Shown: positions 1 to 10,435 of the stretch, one piece after another
Layout: every line of letters starts with the position of its first letter
Position numbering within the stretch: the stretch's first letter is position 1
Source of the DNA: Longimicrobium sp.
GTDB lineage: Bacteria; Gemmatimonadota; Gemmatimonadetes; Longimicrobiales; Longimicrobiaceae
NCBI GenBank assembly: GCA_036389795.1
Contig: DASVWD010000016.1
Location: 1 to 32,879, forward strand
Reading direction: 5' to 3'
Length of the DNA: 32,879 nucleotides
The notes under the pieces: generated by a model
Told to the model about the DNA's origin: nothing
Databases searched by the model: none
The model's input: only the letters and a program-made list of their open reading frames with translations
Made by a program: the position numbers and the translations under genes

Positions 1-80
1 CCTCGCCCGGATGGCCGAAGGCCATCACGCGGCGACATGCCCGGCCCGCTTCGACGAACTTTGACGTTGCAACTGGCAGC

Positions 81-100
81 GGGCGAGGCATGCCTCGCCC
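81..100. repeat. 20-bp perfect palindrome, copy 1
   Basis: GGGCGAGGCATGCCTCGCCC is its own reverse complement and is followed by CTACGAG. The same 20 bases plus CTACGAG occur at 9446-9465, and a degenerate relative reads on the minus strand around 12345-12360. It is a dispersed intergenic element end; function unknown. Confidence 0.75.
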
Positions 101-227
101 CTACGAGCCCGATTACCGGATCAGATTCTCAATCGGCATAAATCCGCCGCTACAAAGCGCAAAGTCCGCCTGCGCGGACTCCCACCAGAAGATCCAGCCG
201 CATAAACGAGCGTCGCTCTCGGCCGTT

Positions 228-314
228 GCGGTTGAAGCCTCGCCGAGCGGAAGCTCGAGTTGCGACCGGAGGCGGGCGAGGCTTTCCGTGGTTCCAGCGG
301 GCGGGTTCACCCGC
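228..314 (+). repeat. Two-hairpin dispersed repeat, copy 1
   Basis: The first stem pairs AAGCCTCGC (235-243) with GCGAGGCTT (276-284) across a 32-base loop. The second stem pairs GCGGG (301-305) with CCCGC (310-314) around a TTCA loop. The flanks GCGGTTGAAGCCTCGC and GCGAGGCTTTCCGTGGTTCC recur at 29401-29482, and a shorter version lies at 3571-3628. Confidence 0.8.
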
Positions 315-429
315 TCGTGCCGTGCGGCGAGTCCTGCCCGGTCCGGTCCGTGGCGGACGCCCTCGCGCGGGGCGGCTCTCCGCATCTCTTTGCCGCCGTG
401 CGCTTTGTCCACTTGGATCGCGCAAGCTG

Positions 430-458
430 TTGCCACGGCGGGGCGAAGGGTATTAGAT
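430..458 (+). promoter_or_regulatory. Weak candidate promoter for mutS
   Basis: TTGCCA at 430-435 (5 of 6 to the -35 consensus) lies 17 bases before TTAGAT at 453-458, a poor -10 match. A start near 465 would give a leader of about 50 bases. This rests on pattern alone. Confidence 0.3.
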
Positions 459-515
459 TCCGGCCCTCTCGCGCAGCACCGCAGCCCTCTCGCAGGCCTC
501 CCCTCTCGCGTTTCG

Positions 516-3091
<2,576 letters not shown>

Positions 3092-3095
<4 letters not shown>

Positions 3096-3265
3096 AACCG
3101 GAGTCGTACTTCCACCGGTCGCTTGATCGGAAGGAGCGCCGACGGCTGCGTCGCGAGCGCATTCTGCGGTCTTACGACATCGCCGCGCAGGATCCGGATT
3201 TCCTGCGCGAGCGGGACGAGATCGTTCGTGCGTTCGACGCGACCATTGCGGACGGCTTGAGGTGA
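3092..3265 (+). CDS. Small basic protein upstream of a HicB-like antitoxin, function unknown
   Basis: A 57-residue frame starts at a GTG overlapping the mutS stop and ends one base before the hicB-like ATG, so both gaps are minimal and coupling is likely. The N-terminal half is very basic (RSLDRKERRRLRRERILRSY). The C-terminal half (DPDFLRERDEIVRAFDATIADGL) looks like short proteins that I have seen next to HicB-type genes, but I can name no domain. It has no HicA-type double-stranded RNA-binding fold with catalytic His, so it is not an evident HicA toxin. It could be a DNA-binding or antitoxin-like partner. The frame is real by spacing and its lower GC bias compared with mutS; the function is open. 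Confidence 0.7.
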
Positions 3266-3266
3266 G

Positions 3267-3515
3267 ATGGAACAGTACAGCCCCGCCGTCCAGTGGTCTG
3301 ATGAGGACGATGCGTACATCGCCGTCTGCCCGGACCTCGGCGGAATATCCGCGTTCGGCGATACTCCGGCGGAAGCGCTCGCCGAGCTGGAGGTGGCCGT
3401 TCGGCTCGCGGTCGAAGCGTATCAGGAGAAAGGCTGGCCGCTGCCTCCCAGATTCGAATGGAAGGTGGCGCCAGGGAATATGCTCGACACGCCATCCACC
3501 AGAACGGGTGAGTAG
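3267..3515 (+). CDS. HicB-like antitoxin family protein
   Basis: This 82-residue protein has the HicB core: a strand with QWSDEDDAYIAVCPDLGGISAFGDT, then an amphipathic helix PAEALAELEVAVRLAVEAY and a short W-P-P-containing tail. HicB proteins neutralise HicA mRNA interferases and many bind DNA through an added C-terminal domain, which is absent here. A GAGGTGAG stretch lies just upstream of the ATG. No HicA gene lies on either side; the only partner is the 57-residue gene that ends one base earlier. It is therefore either an orphan or paired with a non-standard partner. Copy 2 of the two-hairpin repeat follows about 55 bases after the stop and could serve as terminator. Confidence 0.85.
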   Translation: MEQYSPAVQWSDEDDAYIAVCPDLGGISAFGDTPAEALAELEVAVRLAVEAYQEKGWPLPPRFEWKVAPGNMLDTPSTRTGE

Positions 3516-3570
3516 ATCCCTCGGGTCGCTACCGCTCCCCTCGGGATGACAACGGTTCGGGGCTGTAGCA

Positions 3571-3628
3571 GTTGAAGCCTCGCGGGGTTTGCGAGGCTTT
3601 CTGCCGTTGTAGCCGCGGCTTCAGCCGC
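3571..3628 (+). repeat. Two-hairpin dispersed repeat, copy 2 (terminator-like)
   Basis: Stem one pairs AAGCCTCGC (3575-3583) with GCGAGGCTT (3591-3599) around a 7-base loop and is followed by TCTG. Stem two pairs GCGGC (3615-3619) with GCCGC (3624-3628) around TTCA. It lies after the hicB-like gene and may stop its transcript. Sequence is shared with 228-314 and 29401-29482. Confidence 0.75.
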
Positions 3629-3752
3629 CCGCGGCCCGGGCGGCGCACCGCCGCGAGGGGTGGCCCGGGTCCGGGTGCGTCGGTATCTTGCCGGGCTTCC
3701 GCCCCGCCCCGGGGGCTGGTAGACTTCACCGAGCGCAAAGCCCACGGAGCCG

Positions 3753-4139
3753 ATGCCCCGACGCCGCACCCCGACCGCCGCCCTCCTGGCCGCGCTCGTC
3801 CTGCTCGCCGCCTGCGAGCGCGAGCCGGTGCCCGAGACGCCGCCCCGGCAGATCTCCCGGACGCCGTTCCAGTACCCCGAGGAGCTGTGGGACGCGCAGG
3901 TGGAGGGGGAGACCACGCTGCGGCTCTACATCAGCGAGCGCGGCACCGTGGACTCGGCGCGGGTGGAGCAGGGGAGCGGCTACCCGGCGTTCGACTCGGC
4001 CGCCCTGGCCGGGAGCCACGAGCTGCGCTTCCAGCCGGCCACGCGCGACGGCAGGCCCGTGGCCGCGTGGTTCCTCCTTCCCGTCAAGTTCGAGCTGGAC
4101 CCGGCCGACACCACCGTGGTCCCCAAGCAGAGTCCATGA
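3753..4139 (+). CDS. Lipoprotein with TonB C-terminal domain
   Basis: The 128-residue protein begins with a basic n-region and hydrophobic stretch ending in a lipobox (LLAAC, Cys20), so it is probably lipidated. Residues about 40-118 match the TonB C-terminal domain: YPEELWDAQVEGETTLRLYISERGTVDSARV, then GYPAFDSAAL and FQPATRDGRPVAAWFLLPVKFEL. TonB domains contact outer-membrane transporters and pass on energy from ExbBD. Here the usual N-terminal transmembrane helix and Pro-rich spanning region are missing, so classical energy transduction is doubtful; many such small TonB-domain proteins have unknown roles. A GGAG lies just before the ATG. The stop overlaps the start of the cystathionine synthase gene by ATGA, implying coupled translation. 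Confidence 0.88.
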   Translation: MPRRRTPTAALLAALVLLAACEREPVPETPPRQISRTPFQYPEELWDAQVEGETTLRLYISERGTVDSARVEQGSGYPAFDSAALAGSHELRFQPATRDGRPVAAWFLLPVKFELDPADTTVVPKQSP

Positions 4140-5557
4140 GCAGCGCCGAAAGCTCGCCCGACACCGCGGCCCGAATGCGCCACGAGAGGCCGTACGCCAG
4201 CATCGTGGAGACGATCGGGTGGACGCCGCTCGTCCGCCTGAACCGCCTGGCGCAGGGGATCCGCACCCCCGTCTACGGCAAGGCCGAGTTCATGAACCCG
4301 GGCGGGAGCCTCAAGGACCGCATCGGGCCCGCCATCATCGAGGCCGCCGAGCGCGAGGGGCGCCTCAAGCCCGGCGGCACCATCGTGGAGGGCACCAGCG
4401 GGAACACCGGGGTGGGGCTGGCGCTGGCCGCGGCGATCAGGGGGTACCGCTGCATCTTCACCCTCTCCGACAAGTTCAGCCAGGAGAAGGTGCGCCTCCT
4501 CAGGGCGTTCGGGGCCGAGGTGATCGTGACCTCGGCGGCGCTCCCGCCCGACCACCCCGACACCTACGTGAACCTGGCCAAGCGCATCGCCGAGGAGACC
4601 CCCAACGCCATCCTGGCCGACCAGTTCTACAACCAGGCCAACCCCGAGGCGCACTACCGCACCACCGGCCCCGAGATCTGGGAGCAGACGCAGGGGCGCG
4701 TCACCCACTTCGTCTCCGCGGCGGGGACGGGCGGCAACCTCACCGGCGTGGGCCGCTACCTGAAGGAGCGGAACCCGGCCGTGCGGGTGATCGGCGGCGA
4801 CCCGGTGGGCTCGATCCTGCGCAACCTGGCCGAGACGGGCGAGAAGGGCGAGGGGGCGCCGTACAAGGTGGAGGGGATCGGGCAGGACAAGCTCCCGGGG
4901 ACGCTGGACCTCGCGGTGGTCGACGAGTGGCGCTCGGTGGACGACCGCACCGCGATGACGCTGGCGCGTCGGCTCACCCGCGAGGAGGGGCTGTTCGTGG
5001 GCGGCTCGACGGGGCTGATCGCGCACGTGGCGCTGGAGGTGGCGCGCGAGGTGGACGACCCCGGGGCGTGCGTGGTGTTCCTCCTCTGCGACACCGGCGA
5101 GCGGTACCTGAGCAAGGTGTACAGCGACGAGTGGATGCGCGAGAACCGGCTGCTGGAGCCGGCGCGCGTCTCGGCGCTCGACGTGGTGCGCGGCAAGGCG
5201 GGCGACGCGCCGCCCCGGCTGGTGGCGGTGGCCCCCGAGACGCCGGTGCGCCAGGCGCTCTCGTTCATCACCCAGCACGACATCTCGCAGCTCCCCGTGG
5301 TGGCCGAGGGCGACTGCGTGGGGAGCGTGGCCGAGGCCAACCTGATGTCGCGGGTGCTGGAGGACACGGAGGTGCTCGACCAGTCGGTGCAGCACCTGAT
5401 GGACCCGCCGCTGCCGGTGATCGACGCGCACGTGGACCTGCCGACCGTCACCCGGCTCCTGGCCAAGAACCCCGCCGTGCTGGTGCGGCAGGACGGCGTG
5501 CTGGGCGGGATCGTCACCCGGCACGACGTGCTGCGGTACGTGACGAACGGGGCGTGA
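4136..5557 (+). CDS. cbs: Cystathionine beta-synthase (PLP fold plus CBS-domain pair)
   Basis: This 473-residue enzyme probably condenses serine or acetylserine with homocysteine to make cystathionine in the cytoplasm, using pyridoxal phosphate. The PLP lysine is Lys60 in GGSLKDR, the substrate loop TSGNTG is at 87-92, and the phosphate-binding AAGTGG at 195-200. The C-terminal third (about 340-470) has two CBS motifs (HDISQLPVV and DGVLGGIVTRHDVL) that in relatives bind adenosyl ligands. There is no N-terminal heme-binding segment. Length and architecture match bacterial cystathionine beta-synthases rather than CysK/CysM, which lack the CBS pair; a cysteine synthase activity cannot be excluded. 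It overlaps the TonB-domain lipoprotein gene by four bases. An alternative ATG lies at codon 14. Confidence 0.93.
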   Translation: MSSAESSPDTAARMRHERPYASIVETIGWTPLVRLNRLAQGIRTPVYGKAEFMNPGGSLKDRIGPAIIEAAEREGRLKPGGTIVEGTSGNTGVGLALAAAIRGYRCIFTLSDKFSQEKVRLLRAFGAEVIVTSAALPPDHPDTYVNLAKRIAEETPNAILADQFYNQANPEAHYRTTGPEIWEQTQGRVTHFVSAAGTGGNLTGVGRYLKERNPAVRVIGGDPVGSILRNLAETGEKGEGAPYKVEGIGQDKLPGTLDLAVVDEWRSVDDRTAMTLARRLTREEGLFVGGSTGLIAHVALEVAREVDDPGACVVFLLCDTGERYLSKVYSDEWMRENRLLEPARVSALDVVRGKAGDAPPRLVAVAPETPVRQALSFITQHDISQLPVVAEGDCVGSVAEANLMSRVLEDTEVLDQSVQHLMDPPLPVIDAHVDLPTVTRLLAKNPAVLVRQDGVLGGIVTRHDVLRYVTNGA

Positions 5558-5636
5558 GGGAAAGTGCACTTCCGCACCTGGTCCGGGGTCCGAAAGCGTC
5601 CGGTTTCCGGGGGGTGAACGCACGTTCCAACGCATT

Positions 5637-5663
5637 GCGGCGGCGCCATTTGCGCGCCGCCGC
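5637..5663 (+). terminator. Stem-loop after cystathionine beta-synthase gene
   Basis: A perfect 10-bp GC stem pairs GCGGCGGCGC (5637-5646) with GCGCCGCCGC (5654-5663) around CATTTGC, about 80 bases after the stop. No T tract follows, so it may stop transcription only weakly or protect the 3' end. Confidence 0.45.
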
Positions 5664-5694
5664 CGATGTTGGGGCCGGAGCGGCACGAATCCCT

Positions 5695-5722
5695 TTGATC
5701 CGCGTGGCGGAAGTGTTACATT
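5695..5722 (+). promoter_or_regulatory. Candidate promoter of the first TonB-dependent receptor
   Basis: TTGATC at 5695-5700 and TACATT at 5717-5722 are separated by 16 bases, each 4 of 6 to the sigma-70 consensus. The site lies about 90 bases before the chosen TTG start, in the only AT-richer patch of this gap. Confidence 0.45.
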
Positions 5723-5815
5723 GAGCGCGTCTCCGCGGTACGCTGCTACGCTATCATGGCGCACGCTCCGTCACCCGGCGGGGTCTCTCTCCCAACACCT
5801 TCCCCCAGAGGTATC

Positions 5816-8800
5816 TTGAAGAAACCACGTACGCAAACGGCGGCCCTGCTGCTGTGGGCGATGCTGCTGGCGCTGGGCGCCGCCGGCACCGCCCGGGCGC
5901 AGGGCGTCACCACGTCCGCCATCACCGGACGGGTGAGCACGGAGGCGGGGGAGCCGGCGGCGGGCGCGCAGGTGACGGCCACCAACACCGCCACCGGCGC
6001 CGTGTCGCGGGCCGTGACGCGCGGCGACGGCCGCTACCTGGTCCCGGGGCTCCAGCCCGGGACCTACAACATCGCGGCCACGCGGCTGGGCTCCACCACG
6101 GCGCGGCAGAACGGCGTGACGCTCACGCTGGGGCAGACCGCCGAGTTCAACTTCACGCTCGCGGCGGCCGCCGTGGCGCTGGAGGGGATCACGGCCACCG
6201 CCGAGCGGAACTCCGTGCTCTCGCGCGAGCACACGGGGGTGACGACCACGGTGAGCGACAGCACGCTGCGGCGCGCGCCCACCATCACCCGCGACCTGCA
6301 GGACTTCACCCGCCTGGTGCCGCAGATCGCGGTGGTGAACACCACCACCGGCGCGGTGAGCGCGGGCGGGCGCAACAACCGCTACAACCAGCTGCAGATC
6401 GACGGCACCGCCAGCAACGACCTCTTCGGCCTCTCGGCGAGCGGCGCCCCCAGCGGCCAGGCCGGCGGCAAGGCGATCACGCTGGAGGCGGTGCAGGAGT
6501 TCCAGGTGGTGCTGGCGCCCTTCGACGTGCGCCAGAACGGCTTCACCGGCGCCAGCGTGAACGCCATCACCAAGAGCGGGACCAACCGCTTCACCGGCAC
6601 CATCTCGGCGTTCCACCGCAACGAGGGCCTCGCCGGGCGCTACCTCACCTCGGCCGACACCTTCTCCAGCTCGCTCGACGAGTTCAAGAACACCGAGATC
6701 GCCGGCTCGTTCGGCGGCCCGATCCTCCGCAACAAGGCGTTCTTCTTCTTCGCGGGCGAGCGCACCGACCGCTCGCAGCCGCCCAACTTCATCGCCGGCG
6801 ACAACCCGGCGCTGGGGGTGACGTCCGCGCAGGCCGAGCAGGTGCGCGCCTTCCTGGAGTCGCTGGGCTACGACGCGGGCGGGGTCTCGGGGCGCACCAT
6901 CGAGCGGGGGAGCACCAACCTGTTCGGCCGGCTCGACGTGAACCTGTCGCAGAACAACCGGCTGACGCTGCGCCACAACTTCATCGACGGCGCACGCGAC
7001 GACTTCGCGAGCGGCTCGCGCTCGTACTACCTGTCGAACGCCGGCTACTCGCAGGTCAACACCACCAACAGCACCCTGCTGCAGCTGAACTCCGGCTTCG
7101 GCGGCGGGTTCTTCAACGAGCTGCGCGTGGGGTGGAACCGGGTGCGCGACCACCGCGACTTCGAGGGCGACCCCTTCCCGCGCGTGGCGGTGACGGTGGC
7201 CTCGGGGACGGTGGTGAACGCGGGGACGGAGAACTTCTCCGGGCGCAACGAGCTGGACCAGGACGCGCTGGAGATCACCAACGACCTGATGTTCTCGCTG
7301 GGGTCGCACAACCTCACGGTGGGCACCAACAACGAGTTCTCCAAGTTCCGCAACCTGTTCGTCCGCAACCCGTTCGGCACCTACACCTTCCAGTCGTTCG
7401 CCGACCTGCAGGCCGGGCGGGCGTCGCGCTACGAGTTCAGCTACCTGGTCCCCGACGTGGACCCCGCCACCCCGGGCGACCAGCCGGGCGAGCCCGAGGC
7501 GCGCTTCAAGGTGAACCGGTACTCGCTGTACGCGCAGGACCGCTGGGACGCGAGCGACAACCTGCAGCTCACCTTCGGGCTGCGCCTCGAGCGGCCCACG
7601 CTCCCCGAGGACCCGGTCTACAACCCGGCCGTCGAGAACCTGTACGGCCGCCGCACCGACAAGGTGGCCAGCGGCTACACGCTGGTGAACCCGCGCTTCG
7701 GCTTCAACTGGGACATCACCGGTGACGGGACCACCCAGCTGCGCGGCGGCGGCGGCACCTTCAGCGGCCGCACCCCGTTCGTGTGGATCTCCAACGCCTA
7801 CGGCAACACGGGGCTGGAGTACGTCCGCTTCACCTGCGACCGCACCAACACCAACAACAACGACGACCCGCCGCCGTTCGTTACCGACCCCACCGCCCAG
7901 CCGCGCGGCTGCGTGACCTCGGCGGGCGTGCCGGTTCCCCCGTCGGCGGCCCCCAACGAGATCAACCTGATCAACCCGAGCTTCAAGATGCCGCAGGTGG
8001 CCCGCTTCGCGCTGGGCATCGACCGGCAGCTGCCGTTCGGGCTGGTGGGCACGCTGGAGGGGCTCTACACCCGGACCATCCACGACGTGCTGTACCAGAA
8101 CCTGCGCGTGCAGCCCGACTCGCTGGGCCGCACGGTGGAGGGGCGCCCGCGCTACCAGACGCGCGGCAACACCCCGGGGCTCGGCGACGTGATCGACATC
8201 ACCAACACCGACAAGGGGTACGCGTACAACCTCACGGCGCAGGTGCAGCGCCCGTTCCGCGACGGGTGGGACTTCTCGCTGGCGTACACGTTCAGCCGCT
8301 CGCGCGACGTGAACCCGGTGACGTCGAGCCAGGCGATCTCGAACTGGCGCTTCAACCTCACCCAGGACGACCCCAACAACCCGGGGCTCGGGGTGGCGGA
8401 CAACGACATCCCGCACCGCATCGTGGGCCAGGTGTCGCGCCGGCTGAACTGGTGGCGGCGCGGCCCCACCGACCTGTCGCTGGTGTACATCGGCCAGAGC
8501 GGGCAGCCCTACTCGTACCGGTACAACGACGACATCAACTTCGACGGCAGCTTCGGCAACGACCTGCTGTACGTGCCGCGCGACGTCAACGACATCCGCT
8601 TCCTGACGGGCGTCGTGGCGGGGCAGACGGTCACCCCGCTGCAGTCGTGGCAGAACCTGAACGACTTCATCAACCGGGTGGAGTGCCTGCGCGAGAACCG
8701 CGGCCAGGTGCTGGAGCGCAACTCCTGCCGCACGCCGTGGCAGAGCCGCTTCGACTTCCGCCTGGCGCAGAACCTCACGCCCACGCGGGGGTCCACGCTG

Positions 8801-9046
8801 CAGGTGACGCTCGACATCCTGAACGTGGCCAACCTGCTCAACAACGAGTGGGGGCTCAGCCAGTTCATCGGCAACCAGGCCGAGAGCCTGCTGGCCCTGG
8901 CCACGGGCACGGGGGTGAACAACCAGCCCGACGCCAACGGCCGCCGCCTGTACCGGGCGTTCGGCGAGCGGCAGGACATCTTCACCACCTCGAACCTGGA
9001 CTCGCGCTACCAGATCCAGCTCGGGGTGCGGTACCTGTTCCAGTAA
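5816..9046 (+). CDS. TonB-dependent receptor with carboxypeptidase-regulatory-like domain
   Basis: This 1076-residue outer-membrane protein likely imports a large or scarce ligand with energy from TonB; the ligand is unknown. A signal peptide (KKPRTQ, then a hydrophobic run ending ARAQ near residue 29) is followed by a carboxypeptidase-regulatory-like beta-sandwich (ITGRVSTEAGEPAAGAQV, about 35-115). After it come a plug (TITRDLQDFTRLVPQ, GGRNNRYNQLQIDG, EFQVVLAPFDVRQNGFTGASVNAITKSGTN) and a beta-barrel ending in GVRYLFQ. I chose the TTG at 5816 because AGAGG precedes it by four bases and KKPR then forms the signal n-region; an in-frame ATG at 5756 would add 20 Pro/Ser-rich residues. It is paralogous to the broken receptor at 29639-32877, and both carry RNSCR-PW before the last strands. 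A strong terminator follows. Confidence 0.93.
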   Translation: MKKPRTQTAALLLWAMLLALGAAGTARAQGVTTSAITGRVSTEAGEPAAGAQVTATNTATGAVSRAVTRGDGRYLVPGLQPGTYNIAATRLGSTTARQNGVTLTLGQTAEFNFTLAAAAVALEGITATAERNSVLSREHTGVTTTVSDSTLRRAPTITRDLQDFTRLVPQIAVVNTTTGAVSAGGRNNRYNQLQIDGTASNDLFGLSASGAPSGQAGGKAITLEAVQEFQVVLAPFDVRQNGFTGASVNAITKSGTNRFTGTISAFHRNEGLAGRYLTSADTFSSSLDEFKNTEIAGSFGGPILRNKAFFFFAGERTDRSQPPNFIAGDNPALGVTSAQAEQVRAFLESLGYDAGGVSGRTIERGSTNLFGRLDVNLSQNNRLTLRHNFIDGARDDFASGSRSYYLSNAGYSQVNTTNSTLLQLNSGFGGGFFNELRVGWNRVRDHRDFEGDPFPRVAVTVASGTVVNAGTENFSGRNELDQDALEITNDLMFSLGSHNLTVGTNNEFSKFRNLFVRNPFGTYTFQSFADLQAGRASRYEFSYLVPDVDPATPGDQPGEPEARFKVNRYSLYAQDRWDASDNLQLTFGLRLERPTLPEDPVYNPAVENLYGRRTDKVASGYTLVNPRFGFNWDITGDGTTQLRGGGGTFSGRTPFVWISNAYGNTGLEYVRFTCDRTNTNNNDDPPPFVTDPTAQPRGCVTSAGVPVPPSAAPNEINLINPSFKMPQVARFALGIDRQLPFGLVGTLEGLYTRTIHDVLYQNLRVQPDSLGRTVEGRPRYQTRGNTPGLGDVIDITNTDKGYAYNLTAQVQRPFRDGWDFSLAYTFSRSRDVNPVTSSQAISNWRFNLTQDDPNNPGLGVADNDIPHRIVGQVSRRLNWWRRGPTDLSLVYIGQSGQPYSYRYNDDINFDGSFGNDLLYVPRDVNDIRFLTGVVAGQTVTPLQSWQNLNDFINRVECLRENRGQVLERNSCRTPWQSRFDFRLAQNLTPTRGSTLQVTLDILNVANLLNNEWGLSQFIGNQAESLLALATGTGVNNQPDANGRRLYRAFGERQDIFTTSNLDSRYQIQLGVRYLFQ

Positions 9047-9070
9047 GCCGCTTTCGCGGTTCGGACGTGG

Positions 9071-9106
9071 CGGAGGGCGGGCAGCGATGCCCGCCCTCCG
9101 TCTTTT
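9071..9106 (+). terminator. Intrinsic terminator of the first TonB-dependent receptor
   Basis: A perfect 12-bp stem pairs CGGAGGGCGGGC (9071-9082) with GCCCGCCCTCCG (9089-9100) around AGCGAT, followed at once by TCTTTT. It lies 25 bases after the stop codon. Confidence 0.93.
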
Positions 9107-9183
9107 AGTGCGAGAGTGCGAGAGTGCGAAGTGCTTCAATCGCAGTTTACTTTCGCACTTTCGCACTCAGCACTTTCGCACTG
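9107..9183. repeat. GTGCGA-type short tandem repeats in inverted arrangement
   Basis: AGTGCGAG units repeat at 9107-9134, and complementary CGCACTTT/CGCACTCA units fill 9151-9183, giving an imperfect hairpin of about 25 bp per arm. A related GTAC-based pattern (CGTACCTCGTACC, CGTACTTTCGTAC) is at 25180-25206. Confidence 0.7.
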
Positions 9184-9190
9184 CGTTTCC

Positions 9191-9336
9191 GGGCGTGTCC
9201 CTCCGCTGCGCTCCGGGCCGGGCTGCGCGCGCGGTAGGGCACGATACGACTGTGCCCAACCGCGCCGGGCCACCGCCGCGACGATACCCCGTGTCGCGGC
9301 GGCGTCCCGGCCCTGTCGGGCGCGCATCCCTCACGC
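9191..9336 (+). repeat. Dispersed mosaic repeat, copy 1 (with 88-base insert)
   Basis: Bases 9191-9228 (38 bp) and 9317-9336 (20 bp) recur exactly, in inverted orientation, at 12443-12480 and 12419-12438. In the other copy the two blocks are 4 bases apart; here 88 bases separate them and include a perfect 10-bp hairpin, CCGCCGCGAC (9273-9282) with GTCGCGGCGG (9293-9302). Nothing here looks like a gene. Confidence 0.8.
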
Positions 9337-9445
9337 GGATTTCGTTGCGCGGAGCGCCTTGGGTCGTAGGGGCGAGCATGCGAGTCCGAGCACAGGTGGC
9401 ATCGGCGCAAGAGGCTGCCTACCGCGCATGGACTGGGCATCCGCC

Positions 9446-9465
9446 GGGCGAGGCATGCCTCGCCC
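9446..9465. repeat. 20-bp perfect palindrome, copy 2
   Basis: Identical to 81-100 and again followed by CTACGAG. It sits between the mosaic repeat and the CTCTCCCG hairpin element, so three repeat families are stacked in this gap. Confidence 0.75.
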
Positions 9466-9496
9466 CTACGAGGATCCCGCTCCCGCACCGGCCGTG

Positions 9497-9557
9497 AAGT
9501 CCACCCTCTCCCGAAGTCGGGAGAGGGTTGCCGCTCCAAGGCGGCGGGTGAGGGCCC
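9497..9557 (+). repeat. CTCTCCCG hairpin element, copy 1
   Basis: A stem of CTCTCCCG and CGGGAGAG with an AAGT loop is followed by GGTTGCCGCTCC, GGCGGCGGGTGAGGGC. The 61-base unit recurs at 23941-24001 with only two clear substitutions. It resembles REP-like hairpins common in GC-rich genomes. Confidence 0.8.
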
Positions 9558-9670
9558 CGCCGCCGCGCCGGTCCACGCACTCACGCACCGGGGTTCGGCC
9601 GCTTGCCGATCGGGCGGCGCGGCGGCATGTTGGCGCCGCGGCGGGAGGGACGTCCACGGCACGAGGAGCG

Positions 9671-10324
9671 ATGAAGCCGTTCCTGATCGGGATCGCGGGG
9701 GGAAGCGGGTCGGGGAAGACCACCGTGGCGCGGCGGCTCTACGAGTCGCTGCACCTGGACTCGGCGGCGTTCCTGGACCACGACGCGTACTACAGGGAGC
9801 TGGGGCACCTCTCGCTCCAGGAGCGGGCGCAGATCAACTTCGACCACCCCGACTCGCTCGACAACGACCTGTTCGTGGAGCACCTGCGGCGGCTGATCGC
9901 GCGCGAGCCGATCGAGAAGCCGGTGTACGACTTCACCGCGCACACCCGCGCCCCCGAGACCGTGCGCGTGGAGCCGCGCGACGTGGTGCTGGTGGACGGC
10001 ATCCTCCTCTTCGCCGAGCCGCGCCTGCGCGAGCTGTTCGACCTCAAGATCTTCGTCGACACCGAGGCCGACGTGCGCTTCATCCGCCGCCTGAAGCGCG
10101 ACATCAAGAAGCGCGGGCGCGCCCTGGACGCGGTGATCGACCAGTACCTGACCACCGTGCGCCCCATGCACTTCGAGTTCGTGGAGCCCTCCAAGCGCTG
10201 GGCCGACATCATCCTCCCGCGCGGCGGCCAGAACACCGCGGGGATCGAGGTGATCGCCGCCAGCATCCGCGAGCGGCTGGCCGCCAAGGCGCGCTCCGAG
10301 CCGCCCGCGGCGGTGGTGGGGTGA
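9671..10324 (+). CDS. udk: Uridine kinase
   Basis: Uridine kinase phosphorylates uridine and cytidine to UMP and CMP with ATP or GTP in pyrimidine salvage. The 217-residue protein has Walker A GGSGSGKTT at 10-18, the uridine-kinase DHDAYYREL region near 38-46 and FDHPDSLDNDLF near 57-68. Further matches are VYDFTAHTR, the Walker-B-like VLVDGILLF, and the lid segment RFIRRLKRDIKKRGR. Length and motif order match Udk rather than phosphoribulokinase. The ATG at 9671 has AGGAG close upstream; the frame's upstream extension runs through repeat DNA and is not coding. With adenosine deaminase and the BMP-type importer it forms a loose nucleoside salvage neighbourhood. A secreted hydrolase gene follows about 110 bases later. 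Confidence 0.96.
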   Translation: MKPFLIGIAGGSGSGKTTVARRLYESLHLDSAAFLDHDAYYRELGHLSLQERAQINFDHPDSLDNDLFVEHLRRLIAREPIEKPVYDFTAHTRAPETVRVEPRDVVLVDGILLFAEPRLRELFDLKIFVDTEADVRFIRRLKRDIKKRGRALDAVIDQYLTTVRPMHFEFVEPSKRWADIILPRGGQNTAGIEVIAASIRERLAAKARSEPPAAVVG

Positions 10325-10435
10325 GGTGGCGCGGCGCCGCCGGCCAACCCTTCCCGCGGCCCCGGCGTCGAACGGCACGCCGGCCGGCGCCGCGCCCGCG
10401 GCGCCCACCGCCCCCTTCGACCCTGGAAAGGTCCC

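Larger units (their letters stand above)
1..515. other. Gene-free region upstream of mutS, rich in hairpins
   Basis: I see no credible gene here; open frames on both strands are GC-driven and lack family features. It holds a small hairpin at 11-25 (ATGGCC, GAA loop, GGCCAT), a perfect 20-bp palindrome at 81-100, a hairpin at 163-180 (AGTCCGC, CTGC loop, GCGGACT), and copy 1 of the two-hairpin dispersed repeat at 228-314. The last 80 bases before mutS contain a weak candidate promoter. Confidence 0.6.

Noticed and set aside
90-515. 142-codon N-terminal extension of the MutS frame
   Set aside because: It runs through palindromes and a dispersed repeat, has no MutS similarity, and the usual MutS start lies at 516.
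5756-5815. ATG start for the first receptor 20 codons upstream
   Set aside because: No Shine-Dalgarno is seen there, and the added Pro/Ser-rich residues would precede a complete signal peptide; the TTG at 5816 has AGAGG. Not excluded entirely.
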